A stretch of DNA of 64,000 bases from Flavisphingomonas formosensis (GCF_009755815.1 NZ_WRPK01000001.1:558001-622000), one strand, 5' to 3'; shown: positions 37,682 to 48,309, counted from the first letter of the stretch. Made by a program: numbers and translations. The notes: a model not told the origin generated them from the sequence alone.

Positions 37682-38893
37682 CTATACCGTGATCTTGTAG
37701 AGCTGCCGCGCGTTCAGGCTGAGAATCTGGTTGCGTTCATTCCAGCTCAGTTCGGCGAGACCGCTCTTCACGAAATCCGCCGATTCCGGGAAGACGCAGG
37801 TCGGGTGCGGGAAATCGGTTTCGAACATCACGCGATCGACGCCCACGGCACGGACCGAGGTAGCGAGGTTGCGCTTCTCGAACCAGAAGCAGCCGTGGAA
37901 ATTGCGCGAGAAATATTCGCTCGGCAGCATCTTCAGCTTATTGTCGGGTTGGCCGTCCATCACTTGGTAATCGAGCGCCTCGAGCAGGAACGGAATCCAG
38001 CCGATGCCGCTTTCGACCGAGACGAACTGTAGCTTGGGAAAGCGATCCAGCACGCCGCTGACGATCAGATTCGCCATCACCCGGCCATTGCCGAAGAACA
38101 GCATCACGCCGCCCAATGCATGGCGCATCGGCATGTCCTGCGACGGCCAGGGCATCTCGCCCACCCAGTCGATCGAGGCCGAGCTGGCGCCGATATGAAA
38201 GTTGATCGGCAGCTCATGATCCTGGCAGGCGGCCCACATCGGATCCCAATGGGGATCGGCGAGGTCCGGCAGGCCGGGATGGGTGTGCGGATCGGTGTTG
38301 ATATTGACGCCGCGCAGGCCACGCTTCGCCATGCGTTCGATCTCGGCGACGGCGAGATGCGGATCCCACCAGGGCAGCATCATCATCGGAAAGATACGCT
38401 GGCCGGACTCGTCCTGCATATCGGCCATGGCGTCATTGTAGATCTCGACGCTGGCGAGCCTCAGGTCGGGATCCACCTTCGCGCCTTCCTGTCCGCCAAA
38501 GCCGAGCACGTTGGGATAGAGGATCTGGGCATGGACATTCACTGCGTCCATCGCCTTCACCCGCTCTTTCACATGCCAGGAGGCGGGGTGGACGTCGTCG
38601 ATCGTCCAGTTGATGAAGTCGATGCCGCGTGAACGGGTGCCGTCGGGGCGGATGGTGCTGACGGCGGTCGCGCCGAAGCCGATCGACTTGTCGCCGTCGA
38701 TGAACCAGCTCTTCTGACCGGTCTCAGCATCGACGACCTTCACCTGCGGCACGCGATCCTTGAGCGCGGCCGGAGCGCGCGACGTCCAAAGGTCGTGCGG
38801 CTCGCTATAATGGGTGTCGACGTCGATCACGCTGATCCCTTCGAACAGGGGATCCACGGGGCGCTGCGCGATTTCGGCAAAAGTGTCGCTCAT
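37682..38893 (-). CDS. Amidohydrolase-family (ACMSD-like) metal hydrolase
   Basis: A 403-residue TIM-barrel protein. VIDVDTHYSEPHDLW holds the metal-binding D-x-H motif in place of the more usual HxH; NFHIGA, FVSVESGIGWIPFLLEAL and FETDFPHPTCVFPES supply the later metal and acid residues. Related enzymes hydrolyse or decarboxylate aromatic or cyclic acids; the substrate here is not known. The ATG at 38893 follows GGAGGATAGG. Single gene, no obvious partner. Confidence 0.83.
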   Translation of the reverse strand: MSDTFAEIAQRPVDPLFEGISVIDVDTHYSEPHDLWTSRAPAALKDRVPQVKVVDAETGQKSWFIDGDKSIGFGATAVSTIRPDGTRSRGIDFINWTIDDVHPASWHVKERVKAMDAVNVHAQILYPNVLGFGGQEGAKVDPDLRLASVEIYNDAMADMQDESGQRIFPMMMLPWWDPHLAVAEIERMAKRGLRGVNINTDPHTHPGLPDLADPHWDPMWAACQDHELPINFHIGASSASIDWVGEMPWPSQDMPMRHALGGVMLFFGNGRVMANLIVSGVLDRFPKLQFVSVESGIGWIPFLLEALDYQVMDGQPDNKLKMLPSEYFSRNFHGCFWFEKRNLATSVRAVGVDRVMFETDFPHPTCVFPESADFVKSGLAELSWNERNQILSLNARQLYKITV

Positions 38894-39068
38894 CCTATCC
38901 TCCATAGGCGCCGCTCGGGCGGACGCCGATTGCAGGACCTTGGCCCTGACTGGTCTGTCAGGCTAGTCGCAGGGTGGGGCGGCGGCAAGCGCGTGGCTGC
39001 GCCGCCGACAGCAAATCGGGCCATAAACACATTGATCGCCTTCCCCATGGGGAGCGAGCGAAGGAGCG

Positions 39069-39980
39069 TCAGCGGCGCTTGCGTGTCGGACGGGGTGTCT
39101 CTTCCTCGATCGGCTCGACATCGACGGAGACGTCGACGCGCTGCCCATTGCGACCCAGGAAGATGCCGTCGATCGGCGAGACGTCGGCATAGTCTCGGCC
39201 CACGGCGGCGACGATGTGGTCGCCGGCCATCATGATGCCGTTGGTGGGATCGAAGCCGATCCAGCCGCGCGCCGGGCCGCACCAGACGAGTACCCAGGCA
39301 TGGGTGGCATCCGCGCCGACCAGCCGCTGCTTGCCGGGCGGGGGCAGCGTGCGCAGATAGCCCGATACATAGGCGGCGGGCAGGCCGAGGCCGCGCAGGC
39401 CGGAGATCATGATCTGCGCAAAATCCTGGCACACGCCGGTGCGCCGGTCGAACGCATCGATCGGTGCAGTGTCCGTATCGGTTACCCCGCTCTTGTAGCG
39501 GAATTCCGCCTTGATTCGCTTCGCGAGTGCGAAGCAGGCGGCAACGATGCCGTCGTCCCGATTCACCGTCTCGGCGCACCAGGTGACGATGCTCGGCTCG
39601 ATGGGGATCATCGGCGAGGCGAACATGTAATTGGCGGGCGCAGTCATCGACAGATCGCGCACCTGCCGCGCCAGCCGGGCGATCTCACCCACACTGGGAT
39701 CGTCCGGAAGGATCTGCGGCATCGGCCGGTTTACGACGATACGCGACCGGCTCTCGATCACCAGTTCACTCGCCGGCGCGTCGACCACCACGCGCACCGT
39801 GTTCGCCGGATAGCCGGAGGGCAGGGGCGTGCTGATCGTCGCGTGCGGCGTAATATCCAGATGGTACCGCTCGCGCTTCTGGCCGTCCCAGTCGATCGGC
39901 CGCAGGCGCAGGTTGCAGCGGGCGAAACGGACCGGCGCTTCGTACAGAAAGCGCGTGGTGTGGCGGATCGCGTAGATCAT
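39069..39980 (-). CDS. Transglutaminase-like cysteine protease/transferase
   Basis: A 303-residue bacterial transglutaminase-like protein. N-terminal beta domain (IRHTTRFLYEAPVRFARCNLRLRP), then the papain-like core with C184 (TGVCQDFAQ), H227 (DATHAWV) and D244 (GFDPTNG). The Arg-rich C-terminus is unusual. Its ATG overlaps the stop of the ATP-grasp/alpha-E gene. Comparative studies propose that these clusters ligate and cleave isopeptide or peptide bonds; the substrate has not been shown here. Confidence 0.92.
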   Translation of the reverse strand: MIYAIRHTTRFLYEAPVRFARCNLRLRPIDWDGQKRERYHLDITPHATISTPLPSGYPANTVRVVVDAPASELVIESRSRIVVNRPMPQILPDDPSVGEIARLARQVRDLSMTAPANYMFASPMIPIEPSIVTWCAETVNRDDGIVAACFALAKRIKAEFRYKSGVTDTDTAPIDAFDRRTGVCQDFAQIMISGLRGLGLPAAYVSGYLRTLPPPGKQRLVGADATHAWVLVWCGPARGWIGFDPTNGIMMAGDHIVAAVGRDYADVSPIDGIFLGRNGQRVDVSVDVEPIEEETPRPTRKRR

Positions 39981-42478
39981 GCGAGCCGCGTCATGCCAGC
40001 CGCGCGCAGCGATTCGCTGCCCTGCAGGAAGAAGCGGCGGCTGATCGCCTCGGACAGCGCATAGAACTTGTTCTCGATCGTGACGATGCGGGTATGACTC
40101 AGCCGCGCGGCCGTGGCCGTCGCCATCGATCCGGCGAGATCGGCGGCGATCATGTCGTGCTCCTCCGGCATGCCGTCGTCGCTGAGCTTGGGCAGCACGC
40201 CGAGATGCCAGCCGATACGTTCCACCTGATAGGCGAGCGAGCGCGGGTTGAACGGATCCAGCGCGATCAGGTCGCGCACCGGCTCGAGCGCGAGGCCGGA
40301 GAGATAGCGCGAGCGGTAGCTGATCTGGCTGTCGCATAGATCAAGCAGGGTGGTGAGATCGTCGGCCAGCGCCTCGTCCGGGGCGAAGGTGCGCAGGAGG
40401 CGACAGATCAGCACGCCGCGCTCGATCCGACGGCCGAGATCGTGGAACCGCCAGCCGGCTGTGCGGCCCATATTTTCCGCGGCGAGTCCGGCGAGCGCGG
40501 AGAAGCGCTCCTGCAGTCTGGTCGTGCGGTCCAGCAGCGCACCGCTATCCTTGGCGCCCTCGGGCGGCGGGCCGGTGTCCAGGAGTCGCCACACCTCCGC
40601 CGACAGGCGGTCGCGCGTGCCTTCGCCGATCGCGCGCACCGTGGCCAGCAGCGTCTTCACGCTGGCGATACCGCGGCCGTCCAGCGCCGCCTCGGCGAGC
40701 GCACGCACGTCGCCGTGGTCCGTAATGCCTTCGCCTTCTTCCTTTTCGGGCACGGCGCCCGATGAGACGAGCAGCGTTGCAACGCGCTTCGCGGTTTCCG
40801 GCGCCAGCGCCGCGCCGCTGTCCGCATCGATCGTGCCGCCCAGCGCAGCGCGGACGAGACGCAGCGAGGCTTCGCCTCGCTCGAGATAGCGGCCGAGCCA
40901 GAAGAGATTGTCCGCGGCGCGGCTCGGCAGGGTTCCGGGATTGCGCCGGATAGCGACCTTGCCGCCCGCCGGCAGGCGAGAGACCTGCTCCACCGGCTTG
41001 TGTGCGACGACACATACGTCCGCAGAGAAGGCACCCTCTCCGATTACCGCGGCGCGGATGTCGGCGGTATCGCTCAGCCGCGCGAAGCCGCCGGGCATCA
41101 CCGCCCAGTTGCCGACCCCGTCACGTGCGGCGAAGACGCGCAGAGTGAACGGGCGGGGCAGGGGCGTGCCCTCGGCCAGCATCGCGGGCATGGTGGAGAG
41201 CCGCACCACTTCCTGTCCGACATAATCCTGCGGACGCCGTTCCATATCCTCGATCAGCAGGCGCCTCGCCTCGCCCTCCATCTCCGCACCGAGCCGCGCG
41301 CGCCCGTCGCGCAACCCGCCCGGCCGTCCGCCGAAGGCCGGCGCGATCAGCAGATGGTCGATGTCGGAGCGGACGAGCGCATGCTCATTTTCCTGCCCGC
41401 ACCACCAAGTCGCGATATTGGGCAGCAGCAGATTCTGCCCCGTCAGCCGTCGTGCGAGCACCGGCAGGAATGCTCCCAGCGCGGTCGATTCCACCACACC
41501 TACCCCCGGTGCATTGGCGATCACCGTGCCGTTGGCGACAGCGTCCATCAGGCCCGGCACGCCAATCGCGGAGGTGGCATCGAAGGCAAGCGGATCGATG
41601 AAGCGCGAATCCATCCTGCGCCAGAGCGCGTCGATCCGCTTCAGCCCCTCGATGGTTCGCACGTAGAGCCGCCCCTCGCGGACGGCGAGATCCTCGCCCT
41701 CGACGAGCAGCAGGCCGAGATAACGCGCAAGATGCGCCTGCTCGGCATAGCTCTGATTGTAGCGGCCCGGGGTGAGCAGCCCGATGCGCGGATCAGCGCG
41801 ATTGCAGGCGGCGGCGAGCCCGTCGCGAAAGGCAGAGAAGAAGCCCGCGAGCCGCTGCACATGCAATCTCTGCTGGAGCGTGCCCATCACGCGCGAGGCG
41901 GCGAGCCGGTTTTCCAGCGCATATCCCGCGCCGGTCGGTGCGCGGACGTGATCGGCCAGCACGCGCCATTCGCCGTCCGGCCCGCGGCCGAGATCGGCCG
42001 CATAAATGTGCAGTCGGTGGCCGCCCGGCGGATCGATGCCGATCATCGAGCGCCAGAAATGGGGACTGCCGGCGACCAGCGAGGCCGGCAGCGCACCATC
42101 CGCTACCAGTTTCTGCTCACCATAGATATCGCCCAGCAAGCTTTCGAGCAGCGCCGCGCGCTGTGTCACGCCCTCGGCGATACCGCGCCATTCGTCCTCG
42201 CCGATCAGCAGGGGCAGAGCGGAAACCGGCCAGGGGCGCTCCTCGCTCTCGTCGGGCAGGCGGAAAGCGGTGCCGATCTCGTTGATCTGCCGCTCGACCC
42301 GTTCCTGCAGCAGCGCGAGGCGACCGCCGGTCAGGCCAGCAACGCCCTCCAGCAGGCTGTTCCACCAGCGCGCGCCCCGGCCCATGTCGCCGCGCATGAC
42401 GTCGCCTTCCCCGGCCTGCGCCAGGTAGGATGCGATCCAGCCTTCGACCCGCGTCGGCAGGCCGGGCAGCTCCGCCAT
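39977..42478 (-). CDS. Circularly permuted ATP-grasp and alpha-E fusion protein
   Basis: An 833-residue protein. Residues ~1-490 match the circularly permuted ATP-grasp type 2 family (LLGDIYGEQKLVADG, GPDGEWRVLADHVRAPTGAGYALENRL, LLTPGRYNQSYAEQAHLARYLGLLLVEGEDL, IANAPGVGVVES). Residues ~505-820 form the all-helical alpha-E domain (SRAADNLFWLGRYLERGEASLRLVRA). ATP-grasp enzymes of this type are predicted to form amide bonds. In many genomes the two domains are separate genes. Start chosen at 42478, preceded by GGGGGTGAG. Central gene of the three-gene operon. Confidence 0.93.
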   Translation of the reverse strand: MAELPGLPTRVEGWIASYLAQAGEGDVMRGDMGRGARWWNSLLEGVAGLTGGRLALLQERVERQINEIGTAFRLPDESEERPWPVSALPLLIGEDEWRGIAEGVTQRAALLESLLGDIYGEQKLVADGALPASLVAGSPHFWRSMIGIDPPGGHRLHIYAADLGRGPDGEWRVLADHVRAPTGAGYALENRLAASRVMGTLQQRLHVQRLAGFFSAFRDGLAAACNRADPRIGLLTPGRYNQSYAEQAHLARYLGLLLVEGEDLAVREGRLYVRTIEGLKRIDALWRRMDSRFIDPLAFDATSAIGVPGLMDAVANGTVIANAPGVGVVESTALGAFLPVLARRLTGQNLLLPNIATWWCGQENEHALVRSDIDHLLIAPAFGGRPGGLRDGRARLGAEMEGEARRLLIEDMERRPQDYVGQEVVRLSTMPAMLAEGTPLPRPFTLRVFAARDGVGNWAVMPGGFARLSDTADIRAAVIGEGAFSADVCVVAHKPVEQVSRLPAGGKVAIRRNPGTLPSRAADNLFWLGRYLERGEASLRLVRAALGGTIDADSGAALAPETAKRVATLLVSSGAVPEKEEGEGITDHGDVRALAEAALDGRGIASVKTLLATVRAIGEGTRDRLSAEVWRLLDTGPPPEGAKDSGALLDRTTRLQERFSALAGLAAENMGRTAGWRFHDLGRRIERGVLICRLLRTFAPDEALADDLTTLLDLCDSQISYRSRYLSGLALEPVRDLIALDPFNPRSLAYQVERIGWHLGVLPKLSDDGMPEEHDMIAADLAGSMATATAARLSHTRIVTIENKFYALSEAISRRFFLQGSESLRAAGMTRLA

Positions 42479-42500
42479 AGTCTCACCCCCGAGCATGGCG

Positions 42501-45500
42501 TCAGCGCGGCGGCGGCGTTCTGAGATCGAGGGTCATCGGAAATTCGCTCGCCTTTTCCTCTGCCGGCATCGCAACCCTGCCGGGTGTGTGGCCATGGGAC
42601 TGGAAGCGCGCCTTGCGACGCGACTCCGCCTCATAGTCGTTGACCGGCACGGTGTCATAGTTGCGTCCGCCTGGATGGGCCACATGATAGACGCACCCGC
42701 CGAGCGATCGACCGTTCCAGCGATCGAGCACGTCGAAGGTGAGCGGCGCCTGCGCGGGCAGCTGCGGATGCAGGCAGTTGGCCGGCCACCACGCCTTATA
42801 GCGCACGCCGCCCACGGCTTCGCCGGGCACGCCGGTCTCGATCAACGGCACGGCGCGGCCGTTGCAGGCGATGACGTGGCGCCCACGCACCAGCCCCATC
42901 GCACGGACCTGCAGCCGCTCGGTCGAGCTGTCGACATAACGCACCGTGCCGCCGATCGCGCCCGTCTCGCCGAGCACGTGCCAGGGCTCCAGCGCATGGG
43001 CGATCTCCAGGGTCACGCCGCCGGCGACGATGCTACCATGCATCGGGAAGCGGAACTGGCGCTGCGCCTCGAACCAGGCGGGATCGAAATCATAGCCGGC
43101 CTGCCGGAGGTCGGTCAGCACGTCTAGGAAGTCCTCCCAGACGAAATGGGGCAGCAGGAAGCGATCGTGCAAGGTCGTGCCCCAGCGCACCAACCCGCCC
43201 TGCTGCGGCTCGCGCCAGAACCAGGCGACCAGCGCGCGGAGCAGCAACTGCTGCGCCAGGCTCATCCGCGCCTCGGGCGGCATCTCGAAGCCGCGGAATT
43301 CGACGAGGCCGAGCCGCCCGGTCGGCCCGTCCGGCGAATAGAGCTTGTCGATGCAGATCTCGGTGCGGTGCGTGTTGCCGGTGACGTCGACGAGCAGGTT
43401 GCGGAACAGCCGGTCGACCAGCCAGGGCGGCGGTGCCTCGCCTTCATAAGGCGCCGGCACCTGCGCCAACGCGATCTCCAGCTCGTAGAGCCCGTCGTGG
43501 CGGGCCTCGTCGATGCGCGGCGCCTGGCTGGTCGGGCCGATGAACAGGCCGGAGAAGAGATAGCTGAGCGCGGGGTGGCGCTGCCAGTAGAGCAGGAAGC
43601 TCTTCAGCATGTCGGGCCGGCGGATGAACGGCGAATCGTTCACGCTGCGCCCACCGAGCACGATATGGTTGCCGCCGCCGGTGCCGATCGAGCGGCCGTC
43701 GACCATGAACTTGTCCGCCGTCAGCCCGCATTCGCGCGCCATGGCATAGAGCGATTCGGTGATGTCCACCGTTTCGCGCCAGCTTCCCGCCGGCTGGATG
43801 TTCACCTCGATCACGCCCGGGTCGGGCGTCACCTTCAGCACCTGCAGCCGGGGGTCGGGCGGCGGCGCATAGCCTTCGATGCGCACCGGCATGCCGGTCG
43901 CCTCGGCCGTCGCCTCCACCTCGGCGATCAGCTCCAGATAATCTTCGAGCGTCTCGGTCGGCGGGATGAACACGGCGAGATGCCCGCCGCGTGGCTCCAC
44001 CGTGATCGCCGTGCGCACCGCGCCCTGGATGATGCGCTGCTCGACCCGGTCCTGTCCGGCGAAGCTTTCCGCTTCCGCCATACGCTCGACGCGCTGCTCG
44101 CGAAAATCGGGCAGCGGCTCGCGCGGCTCGGTGGTGTCGCGGACGTGCAGATAGGGATATTGGGATGGCGGCACATAGGGCAGCGAGCCCAGCGGCAGGC
44201 GATAGCCCAGCGCCGAGTCGCCGGGCACGACGAACAGCTTGCCGCGCCGCACCTTCCATTTTTCCGATCGCCAGCCGCGTCGCGGCCCGCGCATCGGCCC
44301 CGGCCGCACCTGCGCCTGCCAGCGCTGGATGGGCAGCACGTAGCCGACCGGTTTGGAAAGACCGCGCTCGAACGCCTTGACCATCCGCTCGCGCGCTTCG
44401 GGATCCTCGATCTTGGGATCGGTGGGATCGACATTCTCCGGCAGCGAGGCTTCCTTCACCGCCCACTCGATGCCGTCCTCATAAGCCGGCTCGACGAAGC
44501 CGCCGCCGACGCCCAGCCCGTCGGCCAGCGCCTCGAGGAAGCGGCCCGCGGCTTCGAAATCGGGCCGTGTCTCGCTGTCCCGCGCGATCAGGTCCAGATC
44601 GCGCCACACCGGGACGCCGTCGGTCCGCCAATAGACCGAATAGCCCCAGCGCGGCAGGCTCTCGCCGGGATACCATTTGCCCTGGCCGTGGTGGATCAGC
44701 CCACCCGGCGCGAATCGATCGCGCATCTTGCGGATCAGCCGGTCGGCGTAGAGCGCCTTGGTGGGCCCCACCGCATCGCCATTCCATTCCGGCGCCTCCG
44801 GATCGTCGGCAGAGACGAAGGTCGGCTCGCCGCCCGTGGTCAGCCGTACGTCCTGCGCCACCAGATCGGCATCCACCTGGTCGCCCAGCGCCATCACGGC
44901 CTGCCAGCGCGCATCTGTGAACGGTGCGGTGATGCGCACCGCCTCGGCAATGCGCTGCACCTCCATCTCGAAATGGAATTCGCTCTTCGCCGGTTCGCCG
45001 ATGAAGCTGAAGCTGCCGTCGATCGGGGTCGCCGATCGATAGTGCGGCGTCGCCGCCAGCGGGATATGGCCTTCGCCCGCCAGCAGGCCGGACGTCGCAT
45101 CCATGCCGATCCAGCCGGCGCCGGGGACATAGGCTTCCGCCCAGGCGTGCAGGTCGACCACGTCCTCCGCCACGCCCTTCGGGCCGTCGAGCGCCACCAC
45201 GTCGGGCTTGAGCTGGATGGAGTAACCCGAGACGAAACGTGCCGCAAAGCCCAGCCGGCGCAGCAGCTGGACCATCAGCCAGGCCGAATCGCGGCAGGAT
45301 CCGGTGCCGATCGACAAGGTCTCCTCGGGCGACTGGGTGCCCGGTTCGAGACGGATGATATAGCCGACCTTGCGGTTCACCGCCTGGTTCACGGCGACGA
45401 GAAAGTCGACCGTGCGGCTCTCCACGTCGAGGAATTCGGCCACCAGTTCCTCGAACTGCGGCCCCTGCGGCTCGCACTCGAAATAGGCGGCGAGATCGGC

Positions 45501-45830
45501 GGACAGCGCCGGGGTGTAGGTGAAGGGGCGGTTCTCGGCATAGTCCTCGACGAAGAAGTCGAAGGCGTTGATCACGACCAGGTCGGCGATCAGGTCGACG
45601 GTGACGCTGAACTCCGTCGTCGGCTCCGGGAAGTTGAGCCGCGCCTGCCAGTTGCCGTGCGGATCCTGCTGCCAGTTGATGAAATGATTCTCGGGCGCGA
45701 TCTTCAGCGAATAGCTGGGAATGTGCGTGCGGCTGTGCGGCGCGGGCCGCAATCGGATGATCTGCGGGCCCAGCATGATGGGCCGATCGTAGGTGTAGGA
45801 TGTGACGTGGTGGAGCGCCGCCTGGATCAT
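42501..45830 (-). CDS. Transglutaminase-DUF2126 fusion protein
   Basis: A 1109-residue protein. Residues ~1-300 are a transglutaminase domain with C179 (GTGSCRDSA), H228 (DLHAWAEAY) and D244 (GMDATSG). The remainder is DUF2126, predicted to be an amidoligase-like domain, with [29 protein letters not shown] and [33 protein letters not shown]. The fused architecture is the usual one. It heads the operon, transcribed from the 121-bp region shared with pdxH, and 22 bp separate it from the ATP-grasp gene. Product of the system unknown. Confidence 0.93.
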   Translation of the reverse strand: MIQAALHHVTSYTYDRPIMLGPQIIRLRPAPHSRTHIPSYSLKIAPENHFINWQQDPHGNWQARLNFPEPTTEFSVTVDLIADLVVINAFDFFVEDYAENRPFTYTPALSADLAAYFECEPQGPQFEELVAEFLDVESRTVDFLVAVNQAVNRKVGYIIRLEPGTQSPEETLSIGTGSCRDSAWLMVQLLRRLGFAARFVSGYSIQLKPDVVALDGPKGVAEDVVDLHAWAEAYVPGAGWIGMDATSGLLAGEGHIPLAATPHYRSATPIDGSFSFIGEPAKSEFHFEMEVQRIAEAVRITAPFTDARWQAVMALGDQVDADLVAQDVRLTTGGEPTFVSADDPEAPEWNGDAVGPTKALYADRLIRKMRDRFAPGGLIHHGQGKWYPGESLPRWGYSVYWRTDGVPVWRDLDLIARDSETRPDFEAAGRFLEALADGLGVGGGFVEPAYEDGIEWAVKEASLPENVDPTDPKIEDPEARERMVKAFERGLSKPVGYVLPIQRWQAQVRPGPMRGPRRGWRSEKWKVRRGKLFVVPGDSALGYRLPLGSLPYVPPSQYPYLHVRDTTEPREPLPDFREQRVERMAEAESFAGQDRVEQRIIQGAVRTAITVEPRGGHLAVFIPPTETLEDYLELIAEVEATAEATGMPVRIEGYAPPPDPRLQVLKVTPDPGVIEVNIQPAGSWRETVDITESLYAMARECGLTADKFMVDGRSIGTGGGNHIVLGGRSVNDSPFIRRPDMLKSFLLYWQRHPALSYLFSGLFIGPTSQAPRIDEARHDGLYELEIALAQVPAPYEGEAPPPWLVDRLFRNLLVDVTGNTHRTEICIDKLYSPDGPTGRLGLVEFRGFEMPPEARMSLAQQLLLRALVAWFWREPQQGGLVRWGTTLHDRFLLPHFVWEDFLDVLTDLRQAGYDFDPAWFEAQRQFRFPMHGSIVAGGVTLEIAHALEPWHVLGETGAIGGTVRYVDSSTERLQVRAMGLVRGRHVIACNGRAVPLIETGVPGEAVGGVRYKAWWPANCLHPQLPAQAPLTFDVLDRWNGRSLGGCVYHVAHPGGRNYDTVPVNDYEAESRRKARFQSHGHTPGRVAMPAEEKASEFPMTLDLRTPPPR

Positions 45831-45853
45831 GACGAGATATAGAACATGGCTCC

Positions 45854-45868
45854 TGTTGCAGCGCAACA
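45854..45868. promoter_or_regulatory. TGTTGC-AGC-GCAACA palindrome
   Basis: 6-bp perfect arms around AGC in the divergent promoter of pdxH and the transglutaminase-DUF2126 operon, 24 bp before the latter's ATG. Could be an operator; the binding protein is unknown. Confidence 0.4.
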
Positions 45869-45951
45869 TTCCTGTCGCGAAAGACACGGCTGCATGCAAA
45901 GAAATCGTGACACAGTTTCCTCCCGCCCCGAAATCCCTGTAGAGGGAAGCA

Positions 45952-46539
45952 ATGAGCATGGAGCGCACCGACCCCGACGATCTTTTCGAAATCTGGCTGG
46001 CGGAGGCCGTCGCCAAGGAGCCCAACGATCCCAATGCGATGGCCGTGGCGACGGTGGGCGCCGACGGCCAGCCTTCGGTGCGCATGGTGCTGCTGAAGGG
46101 CCATGATGCGCGCGGCTTCGTCTTTTATACCAATCTCGAAAGCCGGAAGGCGGGCGAGCTGTTCGCCACGCCACGGGCGGCGCTGCTGTTCCATTGGAAG
46201 TCGTTGCGCCGACAGGTCCGCATCGAGGGCCCGATCGAGCGCGTGAGCGATGCGGAGGGGGACGCCTATTTCGCGTCGCGGCATCGTGATTCTCAGCTCG
46301 GCGCATGGGCGTCCGATCAATCCCGGCCACTCGCCTCGCGCGACCTGTTCGAAGGCCGCTTTGCCGAGAAGGAGGCGCGGTTCGCCGGCAAGCCGGTGCC
46401 GCGGCCGCCGCACTGGTCCGGCTTTCGCGTCGTGCCGGAGCGGATCGAGTTCTGGACGGACCGTGCCCACCGTCTGCACGAGCGCCGGCTGTTCACCCGC
46501 ACGGGCGCGGGCTGGGGCGAAGGGCTGCTCTATCCATGA
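45952..46539 (+). CDS. pdxH: Pyridoxamine 5'-phosphate oxidase
   Basis: A 195-residue FMN enzyme that makes pyridoxal 5'-phosphate, the cofactor used by SerC, SPT, the aldolase and the MocR protein in this window. [83 protein letters not shown] and RLHERRLF are diagnostic. Slightly short at the N-terminus compared with E. coli (218). AGGGAAGC precedes the ATG. Confidence 0.96.
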   Translation: MSMERTDPDDLFEIWLAEAVAKEPNDPNAMAVATVGADGQPSVRMVLLKGHDARGFVFYTNLESRKAGELFATPRAALLFHWKSLRRQVRIEGPIERVSDAEGDAYFASRHRDSQLGAWASDQSRPLASRDLFEGRFAEKEARFAGKPVPRPPHWSGFRVVPERIEFWTDRAHRLHERRLFTRTGAGWGEGLLYP

Positions 46540-46549
46540 CGCCGCGCGC

Positions 46550-47431
46550 ATGAGCAGCATCGCCGCCCGGGCGGCGCTCGCCAGCGTCGCCGTCGCCGTG
46601 TTGCTGATCCTGCTCAAGGCGCATGCCGCGCTCACGACCGGCTCGGTGGCGATGCTCGGCTCGCTTGCCGATTCGGGGCTGGATCTGGTCGCCTCGCTCG
46701 TCACCCTGTTCGGCGTGCGCGTGGCGGCGACGCCGGCCGATGACGATCATCGCTTCGGCCATGGCAAGGCAGAAGCGCTGGCTGCTCTGTTTCAGGTGGT
46801 GCTGATCTCGCTCTCGGCGCTCGGCATCGGCTTTCGCGCGATCGAGCAGCTGGCGGCGGGGGCACAGACCGGCCATGCCGAATATGGCATCGTCGCCTCC
46901 GTCGTCGCGCTGGCCGCCACCTTCGCCCTCCTGTCCTATCAGCGGCGGGCGATCGCGGCGACCGGCTCGATCGCGATCCGTGCCGACAATATACACTATA
47001 AGAGCGACGTGCTGCTCAATGGATCGGTGATCGTCGCGCTGGTCCTCGATCAATATCTCCACATTCGGGCGGCGGATGCACTGTTCGGCGTCGGCATCGC
47101 ATTGTGGCTGATGTGGGGGGCATGGCGCGCCTCGGCGACCGCCATCGATCAGCTGATGGATCGCGAATGGCCCGAGGAGAAGCGGCAGCGCTTCCTCGCC
47201 GCCGCTGCGCGCCACCCCGAATTGCGCGGCATCCACGATCTGCGCACACGCACCAGCGGCACGCGCGATTTCGTGCAGTTTCACGTCTGGGTCGCCCCCG
47301 AAATGACGGTGGTCGACGCGCATCGCGTGATGGACGAGATCGAGGCTAAGCTGCAGCAGGAATTTCCGGGCGTGGAAGTGCTGATCCATCCCGATCCCGA
47401 AGGCTATGACGGCCGCCTCGCGGGGTCTTGA
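46550..47431 (+). CDS. Cation diffusion facilitator (FieF-like) transporter
   Basis: A 293-residue divalent metal exporter with six hydrophobic helices and a cytoplasmic C-terminal domain. Metal-site residues appear in SLADSGLDLVASL (DxxxD, helix 2) and HYKSDVLLNGSV (HxxxD, helix 5), and DDHRFGHGKAE is the loop motif of the family. The C-terminal VQFHVWVAPEMTVVDAHRVMDEIE is the ferredoxin-like dimerisation domain. Probably exchanges Zn, Fe or Mn for protons. 10 bp after pdxH, likely same transcript. Confidence 0.93.
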   Translation: MSSIAARAALASVAVAVLLILLKAHAALTTGSVAMLGSLADSGLDLVASLVTLFGVRVAATPADDDHRFGHGKAEALAALFQVVLISLSALGIGFRAIEQLAAGAQTGHAEYGIVASVVALAATFALLSYQRRAIAATGSIAIRADNIHYKSDVLLNGSVIVALVLDQYLHIRAADALFGVGIALWLMWGAWRASATAIDQLMDREWPEEKRQRFLAAAARHPELRGIHDLRTRTSGTRDFVQFHVWVAPEMTVVDAHRVMDEIEAKLQQEFPGVEVLIHPDPEGYDGRLAGS

Positions 47432-47500
47432 TCGGCCACCGGCATCTCATGTTTCAGCATTGAAATCGACCGGCAAGGCCGCGCGATTAGATATGGCGGC

Positions 47501-47629
47501 ATGATGAGGGGAAACGGGGCGGGCCTCATGCCGGCCTTTGCGCGCGAAGCATCCGCATGTCCGCTATTTCAGGCGGCGAAACGCGTGATGTTGAGCTATC
47601 GGTCGTCGCGCGGAGGAGGCAATAGATGA
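47501..47629 (+). CDS. Possible 42-residue upstream ORF
   Basis: Open frame in the leader of the EF-hand gene (MMRGNGAGLMPAFAREAS...RSSRGGGNR), ending in ATGA overlap with it. It has no convincing ribosome site and no recognisable family. It could be a leader ORF for translational coupling, or chance. Confidence 0.2.
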   Translation: MMRGNGAGLMPAFAREASACPLFQAAKRVMLSYRSSRGGGNR

Positions 47630-48309
47630 ACAGGATCGCGGTCGTTTCGCTCATGGTGCTGGCGCTTGCTCAGGCGGGGCCGGGACAGGCCAAGAAAAAG
47701 AGCGGCCCGCGCTGCTCGCCCAATGCCCAGCAGCTCTTTCTTTCGCCGATGGGCGAGCCGTTCCGCGCGGGGCCCGGCGTGCCCTATCCGGTGGCGGCCT
47801 GGTTCGCCAAGGCGGACACGGATCATGACGGCAAGCTGACGGTCGGCGAGTTCGTCGCCGAATCGGACGCCTATTTCAACACGCTGGACCTCAATCACGA
47901 CGGGGAGATCGATCCCGCCGAGATCAGCGCCTATGAAACGAAGGTGCCCGAGGTGGCCCAGTTCCGCATGGGCGGCGGACCTGGCGGCGGGCGTTGGAAG
48001 GAAGAGCAGAGCAAGGCCAGCGATTCCGACAGCGAGGCGCCGCCGGAGCCGGCCTATCCGGTGTTCGAAGGCCCGATGGGCGCGGGCAGCTGGTCTTTCC
48101 TCAACATTCCGCAGCCGGTCGCTTCGGCCGATTCCGATTTCAACCGCGGCGTTTCCGCGCGGGAATTCCATGCTGCCGCGATCAGGCGCTTCGGCCTGAT
48201 CGACACGGCCCATGTCGGCGTGCTGACCCTCGCCACCCTGCCGCACACGCCGGCGCAGGAAGAGGGGATCGCCTGCGCGGCCAAGCTGCAGCAGCAGGGC
48301 GGCAAATGA
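47626..48309 (+). CDS. Exported EF-hand protein
   Basis: A 227-residue protein with a signal peptide (MNRIAVVSLMVLALAQAGPGQA). Two canonical EF-hand loops are at residues 64-75 (DTDHDGKLTVGE) and 88-99 (DLNHDGEIDPAE); a third, degenerate one is ADSDFNRGVSAREF. It should bind Ca2+ in the periplasm. A strong CGGAGGAGG lies before the ATG. The stop overlaps the response regulator ATG (ATGA), so its synthesis is tied to the two-component system and it may report calcium or envelope state to the kinase; that link is inferred. Confidence 0.88.
   Translation: MNRIAVVSLMVLALAQAGPGQAKKKSGPRCSPNAQQLFLSPMGEPFRAGPGVPYPVAAWFAKADTDHDGKLTVGEFVAESDAYFNTLDLNHDGEIDPAEISAYETKVPEVAQFRMGGGPGGGRWKEEQSKASDSDSEAPPEPAYPVFEGPMGAGSWSFLNIPQPVASADSDFNRGVSAREFHAAAIRRFGLIDTAHVGVLTLATLPHTPAQEEGIACAAKLQQQGGK

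Noticed and set aside
43146-45842. An 898-codon open frame on the plus strand
   Set aside because: Antisense to the transglutaminase-DUF2126 gene, which has catalytic triads and family motifs. The long frame is a product of high GC content.
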